The notes under the pieces were generated by a model, which was not told the DNA's origin, made no database searches, and was given only the letters and a program-made list of their open reading frames with translations. DNA of 64,000 nt from Neisseria sp. 83E34 (GTDB taxonomy: Bacteria > Pseudomonadota > Gammaproteobacteria > Burkholderiales > Neisseriaceae). Positions 35,195 through 44,421 of this stretch are shown here, piece after piece; the stretch's first letter is position 1, and the number at the start of each line of letters is the position of its first letter. Position numbers and translations under genes: made by a program. The stretch lies in assembly GCF_001308015.1 (NCBI RefSeq), contig NZ_LGYH01000008.1, positions 1 to 64,000 on the forward strand, read 5' to 3'.

Positions 35195-35401
35195 TTAAAA
35201 ATCCCCTAAGTAAATATTTAAAGTGCTTGAGTTGATATTTTATAATATTTATTATTTCTAATAAAATTATTACTATATTTATTAAATATAAATGCGGAAC
35301 TTTTATTTAAAAAACAACAATTCCGTTTAGCATAAATGCCTGTCTGAACGATATTTTCAGACAGGCATTTATATTATTTCGGGAAGTTTCATAATTTAAG
35401 C
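35195..35401. other. AT-rich gap with DUS pair (35332-35372)
   Basis: About 200 bases, very AT-rich, upstream of the RTX lipase and holding its likely promoter. An inverted wadDUS pair (ATAAATGCCTGTCTGAA and complement, 35332-35372) follows the small gene at 35402. Confidence 0.5.
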
Positions 35402-35638
35402 TTATTTGAAATTCAAGCGCTTCGACCATGTTTTGACAAACTCGGTCAGCTCGGTCACGCTTTCGGGCTTCAGCATCGGGCGGGCTTGTTTGGCCAGTGT
35501 TTTGGCTTCTTGCAGATTGATTTCGCCTGCACGGTAGCGCGCCCAATGGGTTTGCACGTAGTCGGACATTTGTTGCTGGTGCGTTTCCTGCGTGTGTTTG
35601 AGGATGAATTTTAAGGCTTGTTTTTCAATGATGTTCAT
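35402..35638 (-). CDS. Small hypothetical protein
   Basis: A 78-residue helical, basic protein (MNIIEKQALKFILKHTQETHQQQMSDYVQ..., KRLNFK end) with no membrane segment or known motif that I recognise. Its codon use resembles the neighbours and it has its own DUS terminator, so it is likely real. Two or three amphipathic helices are predicted by eye. Function unknown. Confidence 0.55.
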   Translation of the reverse strand: MNIIEKQALKFILKHTQETHQQQMSDYVQTHWARYRAGEINLQEAKTLAKQARPMLKPESVTELTEFVKTWSKRLNFK

Positions 35639-35668
35639 ATAGGTTTAAGTGTGATGGTTCTAGGGACA

Positions 35669-35698
35669 GGCCGTCTGAAAAGGTGTTTTCAGACGGCT
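35669..35698. terminator. Inverted AG-DUS pair (foreign dialect) after purM
   Basis: AGGCCGTCTGAAA faces TTTCAGACGGC across AGGTGT. This is the AG-dialect of other Neisseria species, not the local wadDUS. With the REP-like repeat at 35724-35802 it is the 3' flank of purM. Confidence 0.75.
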
Positions 35699-35723
35699 TC
35701 TATCATAATTTTAATAACCATAT

Positions 35724-35802
35724 CGTCATACTCGGGCTTGACCCGGGTATCTCTTTAAAGTTACCGAAAATTCGGGATACTCGGGTCAAGCCCGAGTATG
35801 AC
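35724..35802. repeat. 28-bp inverted REP-like pair
   Basis: CGTCATACTCGGGCTTGACC...GGTATC (35724-35751) and its reverse complement with one mismatch (35775-35802), separated by 23 bases. Able to form a long hairpin downstream of purM. A degenerate single copy lies at 29178-29206. Confidence 0.75.
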
Positions 35803-35837
35803 GGGCGTTAACTATATTGAGCGAAATAAGTCTGATG

Positions 35838-36872
35838 TTAGGCCACTTGGGTTTGATGCTCGTCGCCGTTGCGTGCGCGGATTTCGCCCAAGCGGTAAAC
35901 GGTTTCGCCTTGTTCGGCTAAGAATTTTTGCACCGCGTCGGCATCTTCTTTGGCGATGATCACTACCATGCCGATGCCGCAGTTGAAGGTGCGGTACATT
36001 TCTTGTTGCGCCACATTGCCCGCTTGTTGCAGCCATTGGAACAGCTTGGGCATTTCCCACGCTTTGGCGTCGATTTGGGCAACGGTGTTTTCCGGCAGTA
36101 CGCGCGGCACGTTTTCGGTGATGCCGCCGCCGGTGATGTGCGCCATGCCTTTGATGGTGAACTGTTTCAGCGCGGCGAGAATCGGTTTTACATACAGGCG
36201 GGTGGGCGCGATGATGGCTTGGCGCAGGGTTTTGCCGCCGTCAAACGGCGCGTCTAAGTCGGGTTGGTCGCGCTCGATGATTTTACGTACCAGCGAATAG
36301 CCGTTGGAGTGCGCGCCGTTGGAAGCCAAGCCCAACACCACGTCGCCGGGCACGATGCTGCGGCCGTTGATTACTTGATCTTTTTCCACTACGCCCACGG
36401 CGAAGCCGGCCAAGTCGTATTCGCCTTCGGGATACATGCCAGGCATTTCGGCGGTTTCGCCGCCGATGAGGGCGCAGCCGGATTCTTCGCAGCCTTGCGC
36501 GATGCCTTTAATCACGTCGGTAGCGCGGGCGACATCCAATTTGCCGCAGGCGAAATAGTCGAGGAAAAACAACGGCTCCGCGCCTTGCACCAAGATGTCG
36601 TTCACGCTCATGGCCACGAGGTCGATGCCGACGGTGTCGTGTTTGTCCCAATCGAAAGCGAGTTTCAGTTTGGTACCCACGCCGTCGGTGCCGGAAACAA
36701 GCACGGGGTTTTGGTATTTTTTGCTGATTTCCACCAGTGCACCGAAGCCGCCCAAATCGCCCAATACTTCGGGGCGCATGGTGCGTTTGGCAAAAGGTTT
36801 GATGTTTTCAACGAGTTGGTCGCCTGCGTCGATATCCACGCCTGCGTCGCGGTAGCTCAGTGAATCGCTCAT
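35838..36872 (-). CDS. purM: Phosphoribosylformylglycinamidine cyclo-ligase
   Basis: PurM (AIR synthetase) closes the imidazole ring in de novo purine synthesis. The 344 residues show [41 protein letters not shown]-equivalent [20 protein letters not shown], and [11 protein letters not shown], all family signatures, then THITGGG-equivalent [19 protein letters not shown] content is higher than in neighbours, and its terminator carries AG-dialect DUS, so this gene may be an imported allele. purK lies 3.4 kb away. Confidence 0.97.
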   Translation of the reverse strand: MSDSLSYRDAGVDIDAGDQLVENIKPFAKRTMRPEVLGDLGGFGALVEISKKYQNPVLVSGTDGVGTKLKLAFDWDKHDTVGIDLVAMSVNDILVQGAEPLFFLDYFACGKLDVARATDVIKGIAQGCEESGCALIGGETAEMPGMYPEGEYDLAGFAVGVVEKDQVINGRSIVPGDVVLGLASNGAHSNGYSLVRKIIERDQPDLDAPFDGGKTLRQAIIAPTRLYVKPILAALKQFTIKGMAHITGGGITENVPRVLPENTVAQIDAKAWEMPKLFQWLQQAGNVAQQEMYRTFNCGIGMVVIIAKEDADAVQKFLAEQGETVYRLGEIRARNGDEHQTQVA

Positions 36873-36970
36873 GTCGGGTTCTTTCAGTTGATAATGAGGG
36901 TAAAAAAATCGGGCTTATTTTACCCGATTTTAACTGTGGCTTGGTTAATAATCGCTTTGCTTGAAAGGAT

Positions 36971-36984
36971 TTTTCAGACAGGCA
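36971..36984 (-). repeat. Single wadDUS
   Basis: Reverse TGCCTGTCTGAA between the purM start side and nnrD stop; single copy. Confidence 0.75.
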
Positions 36985-36990
36985 TACGGT

Positions 36991-37875
36991 TTATGCTGGT
37001 GTATTAACCAAACGGTTGCGCAGCCAGCGTGCTGCCGGAGCGATTTCGCCCGAAAGCATGCCGATTTCGCCGATTTGCGAATCGCGCAATACATCGGCTG
37101 CCGCGCCGTGCAGCCATACGCCGCCGCGCACGGCTTCTCCGATTGAAATACCTTGTGCAAGCAGGGCGCCGATGATGCCGCTGAGTATGTCACCGCTGCC
37201 CGCGGTGGCAAGACCTGCGTTGCCGCTGGTGTTGGTGTAGAGTGCGGCGCCGGGTTCGGCTACCAAGCTTTGGTGGCCTTTCAATACGACGGTTGCGTTG
37301 AATGTTTCAGACAGGCATTGCACTGCGGCCACGCGGTCTGCCTGCACGGCTGCGGTAGTGCTTCCGAGCAGGCGTGCGGCTTCGGCAGGATGGGGCGTGA
37401 GCACGAGTGCGGGGTGTTCGCGGCAGGTGGCGGCCAAATTTTCATCATGGGCAACCAGAGTGAGTGCATCGGCATCAAGCAGCAAGGGGATATCGTGTGA
37501 AAGTGTGAATTGGGTGTGCAGCAGCAGGGTGGAGGATGCGTCTAAATCGAGCCCGCAGCCGACAACCCACGCTGTAATGTCGCTGCGCTTTTGTAAGTTG
37601 GCTGCGGTGGAAAGCATGATTTCCGGGCGTTCCGGAATCAGCGGCATGGGCAGTGCGCTTTGGTTGAAACCTGCCCAAACTTTGCCGCAGCCGCTGTAAA
37701 TTGCGGCTTCTGCGGCCAGCACTACGGCGCCGCTCATGCCTGCCGCGCCGCCGATGATGCCCAGTGTGCCGTGGGTGCCTTTGTGGCTGTCGACCGCGCG
37801 CGCTTTGAAAATATTGGGAAATTGTTTGGCCGGTTGGATAAAACGGGTGAGGTCGGTATGGTAAAGTTCCGGCAT
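36991..37875 (-). CDS. nnrD: ADP/ATP-dependent NAD(P)H-hydrate dehydratase
   Basis: A 294-residue ribokinase-like enzyme (YjeF C-terminal domain type) that repairs hydrated NADH and NADPH. Visible: GTLGIIGGAAGMSGAVVLAA at the start, LDADALTL, VLTPHPAEAARLLG and the nucleotide/anion site NAGLATAGSGDILSGIIGALLAQG. Only the dehydratase domain is present, without the N-terminal epimerase found in E. coli. The start at 37875 is chosen because GAGGAG lies six bases before it. A DUS within the gene (37307-37319) is in coding sequence. Confidence 0.92.
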   Translation of the reverse strand: MPELYHTDLTRFIQPAKQFPNIFKARAVDSHKGTHGTLGIIGGAAGMSGAVVLAAEAAIYSGCGKVWAGFNQSALPMPLIPERPEIMLSTAANLQKRSDITAWVVGCGLDLDASSTLLLHTQFTLSHDIPLLLDADALTLVAHDENLAATCREHPALVLTPHPAEAARLLGSTTAAVQADRVAAVQCLSETFNATVVLKGHQSLVAEPGAALYTNTSGNAGLATAGSGDILSGIIGALLAQGISIGEAVRGGVWLHGAAADVLRDSQIGEIGMLSGEIAPAARWLRNRLVNTPA

Positions 37876-37933
37876 GGCAGCTCCTCGGAAAAATGAGTAC
37901 AATCGGGCTTACACGCTTTCAAGCGGGCATTGA

Positions 37934-37946
37934 ATGCCTGTCTGAA
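37934..37946 (+). repeat. Single wadDUS
   Basis: Forward TGCCTGTCTGAA in the divergent nnrD/cytochrome b gap, 30 bases before the cytochrome gene. Confidence 0.75.
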
Positions 37947-37974
37947 AAACACAAACCAATATGGATATTTTATT

Positions 37975-38631
37975 ATGAAACAGAAATTAAAAGTATGGGA
38001 TTTGCCCACGCGGCTGTTCCATTGGCTGCTGGTGGTGTCGATTGCTTTTATGTGGTACAGCGGCGAGCAGGGTGGCGACATCATGGCTTGGCATTTGCGC
38101 TGCGGCGTGTTTATTTTAGGATTGATTGTGTTCCGCATCTGCTGGGGCATCTGGGGCAGCGATACTGCGCGTTTTGTCCAATTTTTCAAGCCGTGGCAGA
38201 TTGGCCGCTATTTGAAAGGCAGCTTGAACGAGAATGAACAGCCCGGGCATAATCCGCTGGGCGCGCTGATGGTGGTGGCGCTGATTGGTGCGGTGTTGTT
38301 TCAGGTGGTAACGGGTTTGCTTTCCAGTGATGAAAACGCGTTTCTCTACAATGGTTATTTAAGTGGCCTTGCCGGCAGCGCCAGCGCAGATTTCCGTAAG
38401 CTGCATATACAGTTTTTTGATTTGCTGCTGATTTTAATCGGCGTGCATGTATTTACGGTGTTGCTGTATAAGTTTGTGAAAAAGCACAATCTCATTACGC
38501 CGATGCTGACCGGCTATAAATATCTGGAAGGCAAATTGCCTGTTTTGAAGTTTGCCGGAGCAGGCAAATTTTTGGTGGCTCTGGCGATTGCGGCGGCTGC
38601 GGTGTGTGCGGTGGTGTTTGCGGGAGCGTGA
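37975..38631 (+). CDS. Cytochrome b561-type membrane protein
   Basis: A 218-residue integral membrane protein with about five hydrophobic segments and four-helix b-type cytochrome features: KVWDLPTRLFHWLLVVSIAFMW (first haem His), MAWHLRCGVFILGLIVFRICWGIWG (second His), a later RKLHIQFFDLLLILIGVHVFTVLLYKF with two further His, as in the cytochrome b561/Ni-Fe hydrogenase b subunit family. It shuttles electrons between the quinone pool and a periplasmic partner; none is encoded nearby. Start at 37975 is the first ATG after the DUS. Confidence 0.87.
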   Translation: MKQKLKVWDLPTRLFHWLLVVSIAFMWYSGEQGGDIMAWHLRCGVFILGLIVFRICWGIWGSDTARFVQFFKPWQIGRYLKGSLNENEQPGHNPLGALMVVALIGAVLFQVVTGLLSSDENAFLYNGYLSGLAGSASADFRKLHIQFFDLLLILIGVHVFTVLLYKFVKKHNLITPMLTGYKYLEGKLPVLKFAGAGKFLVALAIAAAAVCAVVFAGA

Positions 38632-38643
38632 TAAATATGCGGA

Positions 38644-38676
38644 AATGCCTGTCTGAAAATGTTTCAGACAGGCATT
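38644..38676. terminator. Inverted wadDUS pair
   Basis: AAATGCCTGTCTGAAA and complement between convergent cytochrome b561 and GNAT genes, followed by T6. Confidence 0.75.
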
Positions 38677-38682
38677 TTTTAT

Positions 38683-39174
38683 TTAATAATCATTTAAATA
38701 CTTACGCATCAATTCGCATTCCACCGACACTTCCAAGTTTAAAGGCAAAATGGCAGAGCCGAGGGAGCGGTAGCCATTGATATGGTAAAAACCGACTGAG
38801 TTTAGTGAGGCATACAGTTTCAAAAAGCCCAGCCCGGATTGGGCTGCCAGCGATTCGGCGCGGTTGAGCAGAGCAGTGCCGAGGCCGCGGTTGTGCAGGA
38901 AAGGGTGCACATAGAGCGCATCAAGCTGGGATTGTACTAAATCTACTTGAAAAAAGCCTCGGATCCGCCGCTGGTATTCGATAACCCAAAGGGCTTTGTT
39001 GTCATTATTCAGGGCTTCCTGATAGCTTTCGGGATGCAGCAGTTTGCTCCATGCTTCAAGCACGCGCCGGTCATAGCAGCGTTCGCAAGTGTATTGCACG
39101 GAAAAGCGGTGGGTGGTGTAGATGGCTTCGCAGTCATCCGGTAGAGCGGGGCGGAGTACGGTTAACAGGCTCAT
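38683..39174 (-). CDS. GNAT acetyltransferase
   Basis: A 163-residue GCN5-related N-acetyltransferase. The core pattern is visible: RPALPDDCEAIYTTH, the beta4 strand LWVIEYQRRIRGFFQVD, DALYVHPFLHNRGLGTALLNRAESLA (acetyl-CoA pyrophosphate loop HNRGLG) and FLKLYASLNSVGFYHINGYRSLG, the typical last strand-helix. The substrate is unknown. It does not share an operon with purK, which starts 140 bases away on the same strand behind a DUS pair. Confidence 0.87.
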   Translation of the reverse strand: MSLLTVLRPALPDDCEAIYTTHRFSVQYTCERCYDRRVLEAWSKLLHPESYQEALNNDNKALWVIEYQRRIRGFFQVDLVQSQLDALYVHPFLHNRGLGTALLNRAESLAAQSGLGFLKLYASLNSVGFYHINGYRSLGSAILPLNLEVSVECELMRKYLNDY

Positions 39175-39281
39175 GATTTGTCTGGATAGAGGCGTAATGT
39201 AATGGTGTTTGGAAAATGTGTTATGGCGCGCGTTGCGCGCAGAGGGTTTTATTGTAATAGAAATAAAGATTTAGGCAAAGA

Positions 39282-39311
39282 ATGCCTGTCTGAAAGTTTT
39301 CAGACAGGCAT
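39282..39311. terminator. Inverted wadDUS pair
   Basis: AATGCCTGTCTGAAA and complement immediately after the purK stop. Confidence 0.75.
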
Positions 39312-39316
39312 GTGCT

Positions 39317-40474
39317 TTACCGGGCGTATTTATCAGTTAAAGAAGCATGCAATTGTTTGGCTGCTTCAAATGCGGCGTCGGCATCCGCGCCCAATACGGT
39401 AAAGTGCCCCATCTTACGGCCGATACGGGCGCTTTTTTTGCCGTAAAGATGTAGATGGGCACGGGTATTGTTCATCAAGGGCAACCAGTTGGGTTCGCTG
39501 CCGTTTTCGCCCCAAACGTCGCCTAAAATATTGGCCATGCAGCAGGAAGCAAGCAATCGGGTATTTGCGGGCGGCAGCTTGCACATGATGCGCACTTGCT
39601 GATGAAATTGGCTTGCTGCGCAGGCATCTATGGTATGGTGGCCGGAATTGTGCGGGCGAGGGGCGATTTCGTTGATGATGAGTTCGTGTGTGTCGCCGAC
39701 CACGAAAATTTCTACCGCTAATACACCGACATAATCCAATTCATCAGCCAACCGCCGCGCCATCTCTTGCGCTTGTTGCTGCACATCGGCGCTTAAACGG
39801 GCGGGTACGATGGAATAAGCGAGAATGCCGTTTTCATGGATGTTTTCTGCGGGGTCGAACGTACACACATTTTCATGGTTCAAACGGCAGACAACCACGG
39901 AAATTTCACCGCGTAAATCAACCATTTTTTCCAGTACGCAATCTACCTTGCCCTGATCGGCAAAAGCTGCCCGTAGTTCTTCCAGCGTTTTCACGCGTAT
40001 CTGGCCTTTGCCATCATAGCCTAGCGTGGCGGTTTTGAGTATGCCGGGTAGGTATTGCGCGCTGGCTTCGGTGATGTCTTCTTCCCGGCGGATGGCTTGG
40101 TAAGGCGCGGTTTGCAGGCCGGCTTTGCGTATCCAGCTTTTTTCTTGGATGCGGTTTTGTGCGATGGCAACGCAGTCGCCGCTGGGCGAAACGGTTGTGT
40201 GTTTTGCCAGAAAGCGCATGGCATCGGCGTTGACGTTTTCAAATTCGGTGGTTACAGCGGCGCATTGTGCCAATTCGTTTAAGGCTGCTTGGTCATCGAA
40301 AGCGGCACACAAATGCCTGTCTGAAAATTCGGCGGCCGGTGCACTTGGGTCGGGATCGAGCACGGTTACCCGGTAGCCCATGGTTTTGGCTGCGATGGTA
40401 AACATGCGCCCAAGCTGGCCGCCGCCGAGTATGCCGAGCATGGCAGGAGGAAGAATGGGTTGGTCGGTGTTCAT
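39317..40474 (-). CDS. purK: N5-carboxyaminoimidazole ribonucleotide synthase
   Basis: PurK carboxylates aminoimidazole ribonucleotide with ATP and bicarbonate in purine synthesis. The 385-residue ATP-grasp enzyme shows LGILGGGQLGRMFTIAA, TEFENVNADAM, LKTATLGYDGKGQ, VVCRLNHENVCTFDP-type strand and ATP-grasp EIAPRPHNSGHHTIDAC. It carries a coding wadDUS at about 40313-40325, encoding FSDRH. The start ATG at 40474 precedes MNTDQPILPPAMLG. Confidence 0.96.
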   Translation of the reverse strand: MNTDQPILPPAMLGILGGGQLGRMFTIAAKTMGYRVTVLDPDPSAPAAEFSDRHLCAAFDDQAALNELAQCAAVTTEFENVNADAMRFLAKHTTVSPSGDCVAIAQNRIQEKSWIRKAGLQTAPYQAIRREEDITEASAQYLPGILKTATLGYDGKGQIRVKTLEELRAAFADQGKVDCVLEKMVDLRGEISVVVCRLNHENVCTFDPAENIHENGILAYSIVPARLSADVQQQAQEMARRLADELDYVGVLAVEIFVVGDTHELIINEIAPRPHNSGHHTIDACAASQFHQQVRIMCKLPPANTRLLASCCMANILGDVWGENGSEPNWLPLMNNTRAHLHLYGKKSARIGRKMGHFTVLGADADAAFEAAKQLHASLTDKYAR

Positions 40475-40550
40475 TTTGTGTAAAACGCTTACATCAGGTA
40501 GGGTGGTTAATAGGCTTGTTTAATGTGTTTGTGTCGGTTGTTGCTTGTGC

Positions 40551-40583
40551 AATGCCTGTCTGAAAAAGTTTCAGACAGGCATT
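40551..40583. terminator. Inverted wadDUS pair
   Basis: CAATGCCTGTCTGAAA and complement, followed by T5, at the stop of the ferredoxin gene. Confidence 0.75.
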
Positions 40584-40584
40584 T

Positions 40585-40881
40585 TTATTCATTAAACAAA
40601 TCTTGTTCAAACAGATCAGGCTCTTCCATTTTGCTGTTGCAATCGAGGCGTATGGGTTCGTCGACGCGGCAGCAGCAGGGCAGGATTTCGCCGGGTGCGA
40701 CAAAAGCCAACGGAAAATCCGGGTAACTTACTTTGCCCGACAGGATTTTGACGCGGCAGGAGCCGCAATAGCCGCTGCGGCATTGGTATTCGACTTCGTG
40801 ACCTGTGCGCTCCAAACCTTCGAGCAGGGTTTCATGCTCCTGCAATTCAAAAGCTTTATCGTTGGTGGTAATCAATGGCAT
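40585..40881 (-). CDS. 2Fe-2S ferredoxin, YfaE type
   Basis: A 98-residue plant-type ferredoxin with ligand pattern C34-x4-C39-x2-C42 and the fourth Cys in LPCCCRVDEP (one of 69-71). Proteins of this kind next to nrdB (YfaE) supply electrons to keep the diferric-tyrosyl cofactor of class Ia ribonucleotide reductase intact. nrdB ends 80 bases upstream, in the same direction. The C-terminus (SKMEEPDLFEQDLFNE) is acidic and longer than in E. coli YfaE. Confidence 0.88.
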   Translation of the reverse strand: MPLITTNDKAFELQEHETLLEGLERTGHEVEYQCRSGYCGSCRVKILSGKVSYPDFPLAFVAPGEILPCCCRVDEPIRLDCNSKMEEPDLFEQDLFNE

Positions 40882-40959
40882 GAAGGAATAACCTGAAAAA
40901 TCAAAGCCGTTTCAAGCTAATGGCGAAACGGCATTGTATATAAAGCTTAAAGCGGGCGG

Positions 40960-42114
40960 TTATAATTCAAAGTCGCCCAAATCTTCAGCCTTCACTTCTG
41001 CATCAATCTGGCCGATCAGGTAAGAGCTGATTTCCACTTCCTGCGGTGCAACTTGCACGTTATCGGACGAGAGCCATGCGTTAATCCACGGAATCGGGTT
41101 CTGATTGGAGCCGACGAAAGCCGGACGCAGGCCTACGGCAGTCATGCGCAGGTTAGTGATGTATTCGATATACTGGCCGAGAATATCTTTATTCAGGCCG
41201 ATCATAGAGCCGTCTTTAAACAGATATTCGGCCCACTCTTTTTCCTGCACGGCAGCTTTTTTAAATAATTCGAAGCAGTCTTCTTCCAATTCGGCAGCAA
41301 TTTGCGCCATTTCAGGGTCGTCCGAACCGCTGCGCATCAGGTTGAGCATGTGTTGCGTGCTGGTTAAGTGCAAGGCTTCATCGCGCGCGATTAGTTTGAT
41401 GATTTTTGCATTGCCTTCCATCAATTCACGCTCGGCAAAAGCAAACGAGCAGGCGAACGATACATAAAAGCGGATGGCTTCCAATACGTTGACACACATT
41501 AGACACAAGTAAAGCTTTTTCTTCAGTTCGCGCTTGCTAACGGTAACGGTTTTGCCGTTTACCTGATGCGAACCTTCGCCTAACAGGTTGTAATATTGTG
41601 TGTATTCAATTAAATCATCATAGTAACATGCGATGTCTTCCGCGCGGGCGATGATGTATTTGTTTTGCACAATATCGTCAAAAATGATTGACGGGTTGTT
41701 GACGATATTGCGGATGATATGGGTATAGCTGCGTGAATGGATGGTTTCGGAAAACGACCAGGTTTCAATCCAAGTTTCCAATTCAGGCAGGGAAACCAGC
41801 GGCAGCAAAGCCACATTCGGGCTACGGCCTTGAATGGAATCAAGCAGGGTTTGATATTTTAAGTTGCTGATAAATATATGTTTTTCGTGGTCGGGCAGGT
41901 TTTGGTAATCGATGCGGTCGCGCGATACGTCGATTTCTTCCGGCCGCCAGAAAAAAGATAGCTGTTTTTCAATCAGCTTTTCAAATACTTCATATTTTTG
42001 TTGGTCATAGCGAGCCACATTCACAGGCTGGCCGAAAAACATCGGCTCTTGTAAGGCGTCGTTTTTCTCTTTGCTGAATGTGCTGTAAGCCATTACCAGG
42101 TGCTCGCAAGACAT
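40960..42114 (-). CDS. nrdB: Ribonucleoside-diphosphate reductase beta subunit
   Basis: NrdB holds the diiron-tyrosyl radical cofactor of class Ia ribonucleotide reductase. The 384 residues contain the iron ligands in [32 protein letters not shown] (E, H) and [32 protein letters not shown] (E, E, H; quoted as family features), with the C-terminal tail that binds NrdA (ending DLGDFEL). Start 42114 has GAAGAG at the right distance; homologues often begin at the inner ATG (42093, MAYSTFSK). nrdA is not in the window. Confidence 0.96.
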   Translation of the reverse strand: MSCEHLVMAYSTFSKEKNDALQEPMFFGQPVNVARYDQQKYEVFEKLIEKQLSFFWRPEEIDVSRDRIDYQNLPDHEKHIFISNLKYQTLLDSIQGRSPNVALLPLVSLPELETWIETWSFSETIHSRSYTHIIRNIVNNPSIIFDDIVQNKYIIARAEDIACYYDDLIEYTQYYNLLGEGSHQVNGKTVTVSKRELKKKLYLCLMCVNVLEAIRFYVSFACSFAFAERELMEGNAKIIKLIARDEALHLTSTQHMLNLMRSGSDDPEMAQIAAELEEDCFELFKKAAVQEKEWAEYLFKDGSMIGLNKDILGQYIEYITNLRMTAVGLRPAFVGSNQNPIPWINAWLSSDNVQVAPQEVEISSYLIGQIDAEVKAEDLGDFEL

Positions 42115-42231
42115 GTTGAACTCTTCAAAAAATAAATAACAAATTAAGGCGAGTATTCTACCTTAAATTTAATTGGTTTTTAAGTGCGGTTATATGAAAA
42201 AAATGACGTTTCAGGTAGGCTTTGTTTGAAT

Positions 42232-43023
42232 CTAACCCAATAATTCTTCAGGAATTTTACATACCGGGATGGGCTGAACTTTATGCTGCATGGCCTTATG
42301 CAAACGCGTGTAAATTTCCAACACTTCTCGTTTACGTCCTTGAAAATCTTCAGGCTTGTGTGAATCGTATACGCTCATAGCCCATTCCAACTCGGGATAG
42401 CTTGCCCCCATTTGTTGCTCGTCGGTACGTTCTTCATCCCACAGGCCGTCGGTGGGTATGGCCCGTTGGATGGAATCGACAATGTTTAATTCTTTAGCCA
42501 AACCGTAAACCTGGGTTTTCAGTAAATCGCCGATCGGGCTGATGTCCACGCCGCCGTCGCCGTATTTGGTAAAAAAGCCTACACCAAAGTCTTCTACTTT
42601 GTTGCCGGTGCCGGCAACCAGAAGCTGGTTAATTTGACCGTAATAATAAAGCGTGAGCATACGCAGGCGGGCGCGGCTGTTGGCAAAAGCAAGATCGCGG
42701 GCGGGGTAATCAGCAGCATCCACGTTAACTGTTTTTTCGAATGCTTCAAACGCGGGAGTTAAGTCCACCCGCATGGCGCGCACGTTGTCAAACTTGCTTT
42801 GTAAATCGGCGATGTGCTCTTGCGCGCGGTCTATTTGATCGGTTTTTTGCCTGATCGGCATTTCCAAAAGCAATACGTCCAGCCTTGTTCTTGCTGCCAA
42901 AGCGGATACCACGGCCGAATCAATACCGCCGGAAATACCTACGACAAAACCTTTCGCGCGGGCTTTGGTTGCGTAATCGGAAAGCCAGTTGGTGATATGC
43001 TGGATAACGAATTGATATTTCAT
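42232..43023 (-). CDS. nadE: NH3-dependent NAD synthetase
   Basis: NadE makes NAD from deamido-NAD, ammonia and ATP. The 263 residues have the N-type PP-loop GISGGIDSAVVS (about 29-40), LLLEMPI, NTRARLRM-like FANSRARLRMLTLYY, and the GTGNKVEDFGVGFFTKYGDGGVDISPIGDLLK block typical of the family. AAGGA precedes the ATG at 43023. It lacks a glutaminase domain. Divergent from the DUF971 gene. Confidence 0.96.
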   Translation of the reverse strand: MKYQFVIQHITNWLSDYATKARAKGFVVGISGGIDSAVVSALAARTRLDVLLLEMPIRQKTDQIDRAQEHIADLQSKFDNVRAMRVDLTPAFEAFEKTVNVDAADYPARDLAFANSRARLRMLTLYYYGQINQLLVAGTGNKVEDFGVGFFTKYGDGGVDISPIGDLLKTQVYGLAKELNIVDSIQRAIPTDGLWDEERTDEQQMGASYPELEWAMSVYDSHKPEDFQGRKREVLEIYTRLHKAMQHKVQPIPVCKIPEELLG

Positions 43024-43095
43024 GATATTCCTTTGAATTGGCAAGATGGGCATTGCGTTAATATAAACCTTTCGCGCGCGTATGAAAATAAAATT

Positions 43096-43136
43096 CTTTC
43101 AGACAGGCATAGTTAAACTTATAATGCCTGTCTGAA
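43096..43136. repeat. Head-to-head wadDUS pair
   Basis: Reverse and forward DUS separated by AGTTAAACTTATA in the divergent nadE/DUF971 gap. Confidence 0.7.
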
Positions 43137-43144
43137 TCTGAAAA

Positions 43145-43573
43145 ATGCGAATTATGAAGCATCCTGTTCCTGAAGAAATCCGCTTGCAAAAAGATAAAAA
43201 TGCGCTGGTTTTGGTATACGGTAGCGAGGTGAAAAAGCTGCCGGCCGAATATTTGCGCGTTTACTCGCCCAGCGCGGAAGTGCGCGGTCATGCGCCGGGG
43301 CAGGAAACTTTGCAGACGGGTAAAATAAACGTTTGTATTGCGGGTTTGGAGCCGGTTGGTCAGTATGCATTAAAAATTATTTTCAGCGACGGCCACGACA
43401 GCGGTTTGTATGACTGGGATTATTTATATCAACTGGCTTGCGAATACGATACAATGTGGGCCGATTATTTGCGCCGGCTTGAGGCGGCGGGTGCTTCACG
43501 GGAAGCATCAACGGAAAGCCTGTCTGAAAAAAATGCAAACGGCTGTGCTTCGGGCGGCTGCGGCAAACATTAA
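43145..43573 (+). CDS. DUF971 protein with Cys-Gly-His tail
   Basis: A 142-residue protein. Residues from about PEEIRLQKDKNALVLVYGSEVKKLPAEYLRVYSPSAEVRGH (quoted in parts: EYLRVYSPSAEVRGH) and GQYALKIIFSDGHDSGLYDWDYLYQL are the DUF971 domain, which also forms the N-terminal part of gamma-butyrobetaine hydroxylases and occurs fused to iron-sulfur scaffold or Mrp/ApbC proteins. The C-terminus ends NANGCASGGCGKH, a plausible metal-binding tail. A coding DUS sits at about 43518. An inner ATG at 43154 (MKHPVPEE) is an alternative start. ubiE follows 25 bases later. Confidence 0.8.
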   Translation: MRIMKHPVPEEIRLQKDKNALVLVYGSEVKKLPAEYLRVYSPSAEVRGHAPGQETLQTGKINVCIAGLEPVGQYALKIIFSDGHDSGLYDWDYLYQLACEYDTMWADYLRRLEAAGASREASTESLSEKNANGCASGGCGKH

Positions 43574-43597
43574 CCAAATCAAACGGAAACCAAAAGC

Positions 43598-44335
43598 ATG
43601 AGCGATAACAAAACCCATTTCGGCTATAAAACGGTTGATGAAAGCGAAAAAGCAGGCAAAGTGGCCGAAGTGTTCCACTCAGTGGCGAAAAACTACGACA
43701 TTATGAACGATGTGATGTCCGGCGGCCTGCACCGTGTTTGGAAGCATTTCACAATCAACACCGCACGTTTGAAAAAAGGCGATAAAGTGTTGGATATTGC
43801 AGGAGGAACGGGTGATTTGTCGCGAGGCTGGGCAAAACGCGTGGGTAAAGAAGGCGAAGTGTGGCTGACTGATATCAATTCGTCTATGCTCAGCGTCGGC
43901 CGCGACCGCCTGTTGAATGAGGGCTTGATTTTACCTGTGTCTTTGGCCGATGCGGAGAAGCTGCCTTTTCCTGATAATTATTTCAATTTGGTTTCCGTGG
44001 CTTTCGGTTTGCGTAATATGACGCATAAAGATGCTGCGTTGAAAGAAATGTATCGCGTGCTCAAACCGGGCGGCACGCTTTTGGTGCTGGAATTTTCCAA
44101 AGTATTCAAACCATTGGCTCCTGCTTATGATTTGTATTCGTTCAAACTTTTGCCGCTGATGGGCAAGGTGATTGCCAAAGATGCCGACAGTTATCAATAC
44201 TTGGCGGAATCCATCCGGATGCATCCCGATCAGGAAACCTTGAAGCAAATGATGTATGACGCAGGTTTCGATAGCGTGGATTACCATAATATGAGTGCAG
44301 GCATCGTTGCTTTGCATAAAGGCGTGAAATTCTGA
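43598..44335 (+). CDS. ubiE: Ubiquinone/menaquinone methyltransferase
   Basis: UbiE methylates 2-polyprenyl-benzoquinols in ubiquinone and demethylmenaquinone pathways, using S-adenosylmethionine. The 245 residues carry [21 protein letters not shown], the SAM-binding [39 protein letters not shown] and the C-terminal [15 protein letters not shown] motif, all diagnostic. It probably shares a transcript with the DUF971 gene. Confidence 0.97.
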   Translation: MSDNKTHFGYKTVDESEKAGKVAEVFHSVAKNYDIMNDVMSGGLHRVWKHFTINTARLKKGDKVLDIAGGTGDLSRGWAKRVGKEGEVWLTDINSSMLSVGRDRLLNEGLILPVSLADAEKLPFPDNYFNLVSVAFGLRNMTHKDAALKEMYRVLKPGGTLLVLEFSKVFKPLAPAYDLYSFKLLPLMGKVIAKDADSYQYLAESIRMHPDQETLKQMMYDAGFDSVDYHNMSAGIVALHKGVKF

Positions 44336-44347
44336 TTCCCTTAATAA

Positions 44348-44385
44348 AATGCCTGTCTGAAAAGTGTGTGTTTTCAGACAGGCAT
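44348..44385. terminator. Inverted wadDUS pair
   Basis: ATGCCTGTCTGAAAA and complement around GTGTGTG after ubiE. Confidence 0.75.
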
Positions 44386-44421
44386 CATGATAAATATTGA
44401 ATCTTATAATGAAAGAGAACC

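Noticed and set aside
36264-36863. 199-codon + strand frame inside purM
   Set aside because: Antisense shadow with His/Ala-rich composition; purM is complete on the other strand.
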